64,000 nucleotides of DNA from Lautropia sp. SCN 69-89 (GTDB taxonomy: Bacteria; Pseudomonadota; Gammaproteobacteria; Burkholderiales; Burkholderiaceae_E), in NCBI GenBank assembly GCA_001724855.1, contig MEED01000009.1, positions 1-64,000 of the forward strand. The letters run 5' to 3'. Within the stretch, counting starts at the first letter, position 1; each line of letters begins with the position of its first letter. The notes below the pieces were generated by a model that saw only the letters and a list, made by a program, of their open reading frames with translations, was not told the DNA's origin and did not search any database. Positions 57,852 to 64,000 of this stretch are shown one piece after another. The translations under genes and the position numbers were made by a program.

Positions 57852-59057
57852 CTACAGCGACTTCAGGTACTCGACCAGGTCGGCGATCTCGGCGGCACTC
57901 AGGCCGAGCGACTTCTTCGCGTTGTAGGTTTCCACTACGGCCTGCAACGTCGGCGCGCTGCCGTTGTGGAAGTACGGCGGGTGTTGCCAGATGCCGCGCA
58001 GCGGCGCGGTACGGTATTGCTTCGTCGCGCTGCGCGATGCCCAGCTCGGTGCGCCGTCCGGCTCCGGCTCGCTGACCACGTCCGCGGCCGGGTGCAGCCT
58101 CAGCGAAGCATCGGTGAATTCAGGTCCGCTGTGACAGCTCGCGCAGGTGCCGGAGCCCTCGAACACAGCCTTGCCGCGTGCGGCCGCGGCTGCGTCGAAG
58201 CTTCCAGCCGGCGGCGTCGGCGCGGCAAGCGTCAGCTGGTAGGCCTGGAGCGCCGGGAGTTTGCTGGTGACCAGGTCGTCGGTTCCATTGCGGACATCGA
58301 CGCCCGTGCGGCTGTCGGAGAACGAGCCGTGTCCACCCATCTGGGTCACCGCGACATAGCGGTTCCAGTACGCGATCTCGTCGCCGTCGCCGGTCGTCGT
58401 GATCCGCGCGACGCCGGCAAGGCCATATGCCGGCGGAATCACCTGCGGGCCGTTGATGCCGTCGAGGTTGAAGCGCGGATCGTATTTCCCCTTGCCCCAT
58501 GAGTTGAACACCGATCGGGTCCCCGCGTCGAGCGCGGGAGACAGCGCGATGATCGCGCCGGGGTTCAGGTCGCGATTGGGCCATCCGTCGAGCCGCTTGC
58601 CGATTCCCGGTGCGAACGAGTCGTCGACCGTCGAATGGCACAGGGCGCAGGTGACGCCGACCCGGGTCAGCGTCTTCCTGCCGTTGACGTTCTCCACCTT
58701 GCCCCGCAGGCCGACGACCGCGTCGAGTTCGAGCAGCGCGACGGTCGTGTCCGGACTCGTGAGGTCGATGCTGCCGTTGCGGATTCCATCGACGACCGCC
58801 GGCGGAAGCGCTTGCGCATCGACCTTCAAGCCGACCGACAGTGCGGTCGAGGGATCGACCGCGGCCGCGATGACCTCGTGCATGCGCAGCGTGTCGGTCC
58901 ACTTGGACTCATCGCCGAATGTGTCGTAGCGGAAGATCTGCTTGCCCTGCGCGACGACTGCCGGATCGGGGCCCGGGTCGTCGCCGCTACCGCATGCGGC
59001 GAGCGACAGGGCGGCTGCCGCGGAGGCGAGCGCTGCGGCGCTGCGTACGATTCTCAT
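57852..59057 (-). CDS. Di-haem cytochrome-c-peroxidase-like lipoprotein
   Basis: 401 residues. The N-terminus is a lipoprotein signal with lipobox LAAC (Cys22) followed by GSGDD. Two c-type haem sites are present: CALCH at 137-141 and CASCH at 305-309. The C-terminal half resembles the CCP/MauG family (TAPLRGIWQHPPYFHNGSAPTL near the end). It should sit in the periplasm attached to a membrane and transfer electrons to peroxide or a partner substrate. The peroxidase role is by family only. A GGGGGA site precedes the ATG. The 193-bp upstream gap shows no gene and no convincing promoter. Confidence 0.85.
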   Translation of the reverse strand: MRIVRSAAALASAAAALSLAACGSGDDPGPDPAVVAQGKQIFRYDTFGDESKWTDTLRMHEVIAAAVDPSTALSVGLKVDAQALPPAVVDGIRNGSIDLTSPDTTVALLELDAVVGLRGKVENVNGRKTLTRVGVTCALCHSTVDDSFAPGIGKRLDGWPNRDLNPGAIIALSPALDAGTRSVFNSWGKGKYDPRFNLDGINGPQVIPPAYGLAGVARITTTGDGDEIAYWNRYVAVTQMGGHGSFSDSRTGVDVRNGTDDLVTSKLPALQAYQLTLAAPTPPAGSFDAAAAARGKAVFEGSGTCASCHSGPEFTDASLRLHPAADVVSEPEPDGAPSWASRSATKQYRTAPLRGIWQHPPYFHNGSAPTLQAVVETYNAKKSLGLSAAEIADLVEYLKSL

Positions 59058-59250
59058 GACGAAGTTCCCCCTGTTACGGTATCCCGCGATCGGTCAAGTG
59101 CGACGCAAGAGCGTTCATGCCGCATTGGACGCAAACGCGGCGTCGAACGTTCCCGGCAATTACGTGCCGAGCGGAAGTTCCGACCGTGTGGTGTTCGCCT
59201 GCCGCGCGGCCCGGCTCAGGCGGACGGGGCGGACGAAAGGGGTGGCGAGC

Positions 59251-60057
59251 TCAGTCGGGCTGCGTGTCGCGAATGATTGCCTGCGCGCGCAGGATGACCG
59301 GCTTGTCGACCATCTTGCCATCGACGGCCACCGCGGCGCCGCCGGAGGCGGCGGCCGCGTCGAGCACGCGCTGCGCCCACGCACGCTCGGCTTCGGTGGG
59401 CGAGAAATGGCGGTTGACGTCGGCCACCTGCCGCGGGTGAATGCACAGCTTGCCGCCGAATCCGATGCGGCGCGCGCGAAGCACGTCGTCGCGCAGCCGC
59501 ATCGCGTCGTCGATCGCGGTGCTCACACCGTCGACCGGCGGCTGCAACCCGGCCAGCCGCGAGGCGAGCACCAGTTGCGAGCGGAAGAAGAGCAGTTCGT
59601 CCTCGAGCGCGTCGCGCATGCCGAGGTCGACCTGGAAGTCGAGCGAGCCGAACGCGAGCCGCTGCACGCCGGGGGCGCCGGCAATGGCAGCCAGTGCGGC
59701 GAAGCCCGCCGCGCTCTCGACGAGCGGCAGCACCGCGGCGGCGCCGGCCCCGCGCAGGGCCGCGATGTCGTCCACGCGTTCGGCCTTCGGCAGCATCACG
59801 GCGGCGATGCCGGGGCGCGCGCACAGCGCGAGGTCGTCGCCGAACCAGTCGGTGTCGGCGCCGTTTATGCGCACGATCACCGCGCGCCCGGGTGCGAGCC
59901 AGGCAGCGAGCGCTTCGCGTGCGTGGTCCTTGTCGGTGGGCGCGACCGCGTCTTCGAGGTCGATCACCACCGCGTCGGCGCCGGCGGCCATCGCCTTGTC
60001 GAAGCGATCGGGGCGCGAACCCGGAACGAACAGCAGCGAGCGTGCAATGCGCGACAT
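59251..60057 (-). CDS. HpcH/HpaI-type CoA-ester lyase (citramalyl-CoA lyase candidate)
   Basis: 268 residues, TIM barrel of the citrate-lyase-beta family. RSLLFVPGSRPDRFDKAMA starts it; VVIDLEDAVAP and AFGSLDFQVDLG carry metal-binding acidic residues; KLCIHPRQV is the CoA/product loop. Members cleave citramalyl-CoA, malyl-CoA or similar esters. In the P. aeruginosa itaconate pathway the lyase Ccl splits (S)-citramalyl-CoA to acetyl-CoA and pyruvate, and the gene neighbourhood here matches that locus. The ATG lies 2 nt after the stop of the upstream gene. Confidence 0.88.
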   Translation of the reverse strand: MSRIARSLLFVPGSRPDRFDKAMAAGADAVVIDLEDAVAPTDKDHAREALAAWLAPGRAVIVRINGADTDWFGDDLALCARPGIAAVMLPKAERVDDIAALRGAGAAAVLPLVESAAGFAALAAIAGAPGVQRLAFGSLDFQVDLGMRDALEDELLFFRSQLVLASRLAGLQPPVDGVSTAIDDAMRLRDDVLRARRIGFGGKLCIHPRQVADVNRHFSPTEAERAWAQRVLDAAAASGGAAVAVDGKMVDKPVILRAQAIIRDTQPD

Positions 60058-60059
60058 GA

Positions 60060-61427
60060 TCAGGCCTGCGTGGCGAGGAAGCGGTCGATCCGGGGCGCAT
60101 CGGCGAGCGACCAGACGCGCGCGATTGCCGAGCGCATCTCGGCGTCGCTCGCGCCGCCGCGGTATTGCGCGAGCCGCAGCGCCTTGTCTTCCAGTTCGGC
60201 GCGGCTCAGCGTGTTGCCGGGGTCGCCCTTGGGCTCGTCCACGCGCGCCTCCAGCATGCGCCCGTCGGCGGTCTGCACCTGGACCTTGCCGACCCAGCGC
60301 GCGGGATACGCGCGGTCGACTTCCGGGTCGAGCTCCATGTGCACCTTGTCGCGGAATGCGACCACGGCCGGATCCTTGTAGTGGGCGTCGAACTCGGCGA
60401 GCCCGGCGCGCCCCTCCACGGCCACCAGTCCGAGCACGGTGCCCATCGAGAACTTGGCCTGGTGCACAGTCTGCGGATCGGTGACCGGGCCGAGCACGTC
60501 GATCGCGCCCTGGTGCACGCGTGCAGTCACGCGCGTCACCGCGTCGGCGGCGAGGTGGTGCGTGCGCATCAGCTGCTGCAGCGCGTCGGCGGCCGGATGC
60601 GTATGCCGGCACGACGCGTGGAACTTGAACGAGGTCTCGGCGAGCGCCCAGCGCGTGCCGAGTCGGTCGGTGAGGTGCGCGGGATCCGGATCGCTGGACA
60701 TGCCGGCGGCCATGCCCTGCACGCCCTCGAGGATGTGCTGCGCGCCGGTGAGGCCGTCGTGCGCGAGGTACGCCGCGGCAAGCCCGGCGGCCGCCGCGTG
60801 CGCGGTGTGCAACTGCTTCGAGTCGGCCGCGTCGCGCAGGAACTCCCACAGGCCTGCGCTTTGCGTGCCCGCCGAGCCGAACGCGTTCAGCATCTGTTGC
60901 GGCGACAGCCGCAGCAGGCTGCCGACCGCGGCCGCTGCCGCCAGCGTGCCGGCGGTGCCGGTGGTGTGGAAGACGCGGTAATGCGATCGACCGAGGAATT
61001 CGCCGACGCGGATCCCGACCTCGTAGCCGGCGATGCCGGCCAGCAGCAGGTCGCGGCCGGATCGTCCGAGCGCCTGCGCGACGGCCAGCGCCGGCGGAAA
61101 CACCACCGCGGCCGGATGGAACACCGAGCCGTTGTGCACGTCGTCCTGCTCGGCGAAGTGCGAGGCGGCGGCGTTGGCCATCGCGGCGAGCAGCGGGCTG
61201 CTGGTGCGGCGATGGATCAGGATCTCGCTCGGCCCGTCGGCCGGCCCCATCGTTTCGGCGAAGCGCGCGATCGTCTCGACCGGCCGGGCGCCCTTGCCGG
61301 CCAGCGCGGAGGCGAACCAGTCGAGGAACAGGTCCTCGGCGCGGCGTACGACCGGCCCGGGGATCGATTCGAACTTCAGCGTGGCCGCGAATTCGGCCAG
61401 TGCCCGACTCGGGTGGGTGTCGCTCAT
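60060..61427 (-). CDS. MmgE/PrpD family protein
   Basis: 455 residues. The N-terminal helical domain has FLDWFASALAGKGARPVETI, NAAASHFAEQDDVHNGSVFHP and GYEVGIRVGEFLG. HASCRHTHPAADAL and HMELDPEVDRAYPARW are in the later half. The family includes 2-methylcitrate dehydratase and cis-aconitate decarboxylase, so activity on a small tricarboxylate is plausible. PA0881 in the P. aeruginosa itaconate locus is of this family. The start MSDTHPSRALAEF fits the family. It lies 8 bp after the CoA-transferase gene. Confidence 0.88.
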   Translation of the reverse strand: MSDTHPSRALAEFAATLKFESIPGPVVRRAEDLFLDWFASALAGKGARPVETIARFAETMGPADGPSEILIHRRTSSPLLAAMANAAASHFAEQDDVHNGSVFHPAAVVFPPALAVAQALGRSGRDLLLAGIAGYEVGIRVGEFLGRSHYRVFHTTGTAGTLAAAAAVGSLLRLSPQQMLNAFGSAGTQSAGLWEFLRDAADSKQLHTAHAAAAGLAAAYLAHDGLTGAQHILEGVQGMAAGMSSDPDPAHLTDRLGTRWALAETSFKFHASCRHTHPAADALQQLMRTHHLAADAVTRVTARVHQGAIDVLGPVTDPQTVHQAKFSMGTVLGLVAVEGRAGLAEFDAHYKDPAVVAFRDKVHMELDPEVDRAYPARWVGKVQVQTADGRMLEARVDEPKGDPGNTLSRAELEDKALRLAQYRGGASDAEMRSAIARVWSLADAPRIDRFLATQA

Positions 61428-61435
61428 CAGGGTCC

Positions 61436-62605
61436 TCAGATGACGCCGTCGCGGCGGAATCGTGCGATTCGCGCGGCATCGTAGCCGAGCTCGGCGAGCA
61501 CCGACTCGCTGTGCTGGCCGAGCGCCGGGATCGCGTCCATGCGCGCTTCGGTCATTCCGGGCGGCAGCAGCGCGGGCACCGCGCCGGCGGGAGTGGCGAC
61601 CGTGGTCCAGCGGCCGCGTGCCTTCAGTTGCGGGTGGGCCCAGACCTCGGCCATGCCGTTGACCTGCGCGTTGGCGATCTGCGCCTCGTCGAGCAGTGCC
61701 ACCAGCTGCGCGGCGTCGAGCTGCGCGAAGCGCGCGACGATGATCGCGCGCAGTGCGGCCCGATTGGCCACGCGGCGCGAGTTGGCGCTGAAGCGCTCGT
61801 CGGTGGCGAGTCCGGGTTCGCCGAGCACCTTCGCGCAGAAGACCTGCCATTCGCGCTCGTTCTGCAGGCCGAGCATCACGGTTCTGCCGTCGCCGGTCGG
61901 GAAGGGCCCGTACGGGTAGATCGTGGCGTGCGCGGCGCCCGCGCGTGGCGGCGGCGCGGCGCCCTCGTACGCGTAGTACATCGGAAAGCTCATCCACTCG
62001 ACCATGCTCTCGAGCATCGAGATGTCGATGCGCCGGCCGCGGCCGGTGCGCCCGCGCTCGATCAGCGCGGCAAGGATGTTGCTGTACGCGTACATGCCGG
62101 CCGCGATGTCGGCGATCGAGCAGCCTGCCTTGGCCATGTCGTCGGGCGTGCCGGTGACCGACAGGAAGCCCGATTCGCTCTGGATCAGCAGGTCGTAGGC
62201 CTTCTTGTCACGGTAGGGGCCGTCGGAACCGTAGCCCGAGATGTCGCAGACGACCAGGCCGGGGTGCTTCGGCGCGAGTGCCTCGTACGAAAGGCCCAGC
62301 CGCGCGGCGGCGCCCGGCGCGAGGTTCTGCACCAGCACGTCGGCGCGGCCGAGCAGCCGCGCGAGGATCTCCGGCGCCTGCGCGTGCTTCAGGTCGAGCG
62401 TCAGGCTCTCCTTCGAGCGGTTGGTCCAGACGAAGTGCGAGGCCTGGCCGGCCACCCGCTCGTCATAGGCGCGTGCGAAATCGCCCACGCCCGGGCGCTC
62501 GACCTTGACGACGCGCGCGCCGTTGTCGGCCAGCTGGCGCGTGCAGAACGGCGCGGCGATCGCGTGCTCGAGCGTAACGACCGTGATGCCATCGAGCGCA
62601 CCCAT
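61436..62605 (-). CDS. CaiB/BaiF-type (class III) CoA-transferase
   Basis: 389 residues. The catalytic Asp is Asp138 in KKAYDLLIQSESG. VVKVERPGVGDFARAYD, FVWTNRSKESLTLDLK and GRGRRIDISMLESMVEWM are class III signatures. It moves CoA between carboxylic acids; in the itaconate pathway the equivalent enzyme (Ict) makes itaconyl-CoA from succinyl-CoA. The substrate here is inferred from context only. The ATG shares one base with the stop of the upstream acyl-CoA dehydrogenase gene (TGATG), indicating coupling. Confidence 0.9.
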   Translation of the reverse strand: MGALDGITVVTLEHAIAAPFCTRQLADNGARVVKVERPGVGDFARAYDERVAGQASHFVWTNRSKESLTLDLKHAQAPEILARLLGRADVLVQNLAPGAAARLGLSYEALAPKHPGLVVCDISGYGSDGPYRDKKAYDLLIQSESGFLSVTGTPDDMAKAGCSIADIAAGMYAYSNILAALIERGRTGRGRRIDISMLESMVEWMSFPMYYAYEGAAPPPRAGAAHATIYPYGPFPTGDGRTVMLGLQNEREWQVFCAKVLGEPGLATDERFSANSRRVANRAALRAIIVARFAQLDAAQLVALLDEAQIANAQVNGMAEVWAHPQLKARGRWTTVATPAGAVPALLPPGMTEARMDAIPALGQHSESVLAELGYDAARIARFRRDGVI

Positions 62606-63768
62606 CAGAACGACCTCGGCAGGCCGAGCACGTGCTCGGCGACGTAGGAGAGGATCAGGTTGGTCGAGATCGGCGCCACCTGGTACAGGCGCGTCTCGCG
62701 GAACTTGCGCTCGACGTCGTACTCGTGCGCGAAGCCGAAGCCGCCGTGGAACTGGATGCAGGCATTGGCCGCTTCCCACGAGGCCTTGGCCGCGAGGTAC
62801 TTGGCCATGTTGGCCTGGGCACCGCAGGGCTCGTGCGCATCGAAGCGCCGGCACGCCTCCCAGCGCATCAGGTTGGCCGCCTCGACCTCGATGAACGACT
62901 CGGCGATCGGGAACTGCACGCCCTGGTTCTGGCCGATCGGGCGGCCGAACACGATGCGCTCGTTCGCGTATTTCGTGACCCGGTCGACGAACCAGTAGCC
63001 GTCGCCGATGCATTCGGCGGCGATCAGCGTGCGCTCGGCGTTCAGGCCGTCGAGGATGTACCGGAACCCCTGGCCTTCCTCGCCGATCAGGTTCTCGGCC
63101 GGGATCTCCAGGTTCTCGAAGAACAACTCGTTGGTCTCGTGGTTGACCATGTTCGCGATCGGGCGCACCGTGAGGCCCGACTTCTCGGCCGCGCGCAGGT
63201 CGACCATGAAGATGGACATGCCCTCCGACTTCTTCTTCACCTCGGCCAGCGGCGTGGTGCGCGCGAGCAGGATCATCCAGTCGGAGTGCTGCACCCGCGA
63301 GATCCAGACCTTCTGGCCGTTGACGACGTAGCGGTCACCCTTCTTCACCGCGGTGGTCTTGATCTTCGTCGTGTCGGTGCCGGTGGTCGGCTCGGTGACG
63401 CCCATCGACTGCAGCCGCCATTCGCCGGTGGCGATCTTCGGCAGGTACTTGCGCTTCTGCTCTTCCGAGCCGTGGCGCAGCAGCGTGCCCATGTTGTACA
63501 TCTGGCCGTGCAGCGCGCCCGAGTTGCCGCCCGCGCGGTTGATCTCTTCCATGATGACCGAGGCTTCGGTCAGTCCCAGGCCCGAGCCGCCGTATTCCTG
63601 CGGAATCAGCGCGGCCATCCAGCCGGCATTCGTCAGCGCGTCGACGAACGCCTCCGGATAGGCGCGGTCCGCGTCGACCTGCCGGTGGTATTCGTCGGGA
63701 AACTGGCGGCACAGGTCGCGCACGCCGTCGCGGATGTCCTGGTAGCTGTGGTCGGAGGTCGAGCGCAT
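62605..63768 (-). CDS. Acyl-CoA dehydrogenase with relocated catalytic Glu
   Basis: 387 residues, full length. MGVTEPTTGTD and NGQKVWISRVQHSDW are flavin-binding signatures. The usual catalytic Glu (IYEGT motif in the MCAD-type) is absent: the aligned segment reads LYQVAPISTNL (residues 361-371). Glu245 in GLNAERTLIAAE sits at the isovaleryl-CoA dehydrogenase position and is the probable base. It would oxidise a short or branched acyl-CoA; a methylsuccinyl-type substrate would fit the operon but is unproven. The start MRSTSDHSYQDIRDG was chosen from family fit. The stop overlaps the CoA-transferase start by one base. Confidence 0.9.
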   Translation of the reverse strand: MRSTSDHSYQDIRDGVRDLCRQFPDEYHRQVDADRAYPEAFVDALTNAGWMAALIPQEYGGSGLGLTEASVIMEEINRAGGNSGALHGQMYNMGTLLRHGSEEQKRKYLPKIATGEWRLQSMGVTEPTTGTDTTKIKTTAVKKGDRYVVNGQKVWISRVQHSDWMILLARTTPLAEVKKKSEGMSIFMVDLRAAEKSGLTVRPIANMVNHETNELFFENLEIPAENLIGEEGQGFRYILDGLNAERTLIAAECIGDGYWFVDRVTKYANERIVFGRPIGQNQGVQFPIAESFIEVEAANLMRWEACRRFDAHEPCGAQANMAKYLAAKASWEAANACIQFHGGFGFAHEYDVERKFRETRLYQVAPISTNLILSYVAEHVLGLPRSF

Positions 63769-63802
63769 CGTGATGTCCGGGAGGTTGGTCGGGTGCGGCC
63801 GC

Positions 63803-64000
63803 TCAGGGCAGCTGCGCGGTGGCTTCCATCGCGAGGAAGCCTTCGTGGTCGCGGGCCCACAGCCGCACCTGGCGGTCGCCATCGGGGCACCCGCAGACGG
63901 TGAAGCGGTGGATGTCGAACAGCGGGCGCACCGCCCTGAACTCGAAGCGGCGCACGCGCACCCGCGGCATCTCGCGCCGCAGCAGGTCGAGCAGCAGCGT
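63803..64000 (-). CDS. FAS1-like/MaoC-type hydratase, C-terminal fragment (5' end outside window)
   Basis: The last 65 codons are present; the frame is open to the window edge. LLLDLLRREMPRVRVRRF and FRAVRPLFDIHRFTV with LWARDHEGFLAMEA match the C-terminal hotdog of mesaconyl-CoA hydratase-like (HTD2/FAS1-like) proteins. In the itaconate pathway such an enzyme (Ich) hydrates itaconyl-CoA or mesaconyl-CoA. It lies 34 bp before the acyl-CoA dehydrogenase and is probably the next gene upstream in the operon. Confidence 0.75.
   Translation of the reverse strand, partial: TLLLDLLRREMPRVRVRRFEFRAVRPLFDIHRFTVCGCPDGDRQVRLWARDHEGFLAMEATAQLP

Overview
The window is a GC-rich (about 70% by eye), gene-dense stretch of a bacterial chromosome. 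The peptidoglycan and division (dcw) cluster order, a class A RNase P RNA, SecA, the PilB-PilC-PilD/CoaE/ZapD/YacG block and the overall protein character point to a betaproteobacterium of the order Burkholderiales. The genus cannot be fixed from sequence alone. I found no phage, transposon, CRISPR array or tRNA gene.

Layout. (1) 1-6938: a fatty-acid beta-oxidation run (partial acyl-CoA dehydrogenase, a DUF2147 protein, a FadB-like dehydrogenase/hydratase, a FadA-like thiolase, an alpha/beta hydrolase and an enoyl-CoA hydratase). (2) 6954-14465: a YciA-type thioesterase, an Atm1-like ABC exporter, a His/Pro-rich lipoprotein, a tartrate dehydrogenase/glycerate kinase pair, dihydroorotase PyrC and a DUF3025 protein whose reading frame runs into rnpB. 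(3) 14380-14790: rnpB. (4) 14927-32325: the full dcw cluster mraZ-rsmH-ftsL-ftsI-murE-murF-mraY-murD-ftsW-murG-murC-ddl-ftsQ-ftsA-ftsZ. It is preceded by a sigma-70-like promoter and four 10-bp-spaced MraZ boxes. Every junction from ftsL to ftsQ overlaps. (5) 32430-41767: peroxiredoxin, lpxC, a 57-residue membrane protein, dciA (reverse strand), an M23 peptidase, secA, argJ, a DUF815 ATPase and a Nudix-TenI fusion. (6) 41779-49058, reverse strand: yacG, zapD, coaE, pilD, pilC, pilB and a CorC-type transporter. (7) 49276-53969: a branched-chain-amino-acid-type ABC transporter (livG-livF-SBP-livH-livM). (8) 54030-57810: a P5C-dehydrogenase-like aldehyde dehydrogenase diverging from a TPR-like/GGDEF diguanylate cyclase, then a glyoxalase-fold protein. 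(9) 57852-64000, reverse strand: a di-haem cytochrome-c-peroxidase-like lipoprotein, then a CoA-ester catabolic operon (CoA lyase, MmgE/PrpD protein, CoA-transferase, acyl-CoA dehydrogenase, partial hydratase) that resembles the itaconate-degradation locus of Pseudomonas aeruginosa.

How the genes work together. Regions 3-6 are the growth and envelope core: lipid II precursor synthesis, septal synthesis, the Z-ring, lipid A commitment (LpxC), secretion (SecA), helicase loading (DciA) and Z-ring bundling (ZapD). Regions 1 and 9 are acyl-CoA catabolism, and region 7 is solute uptake.

Most of the window is conventional, and I do not see a clearly new multi-gene system. The observations most worth checking are at single sites. 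FtsZ carries Lys in its GTP-binding signature, where Gly is near-universal. LivF carries Arg in place of the Walker A Lys. RNase P RNA has two compensated base-pair changes in helix P4. A DUF3025 gene ends inside rnpB. The reverse-strand acyl-CoA dehydrogenase lacks the usual C-terminal catalytic Glu but has one at the isovaleryl-CoA dehydrogenase position.
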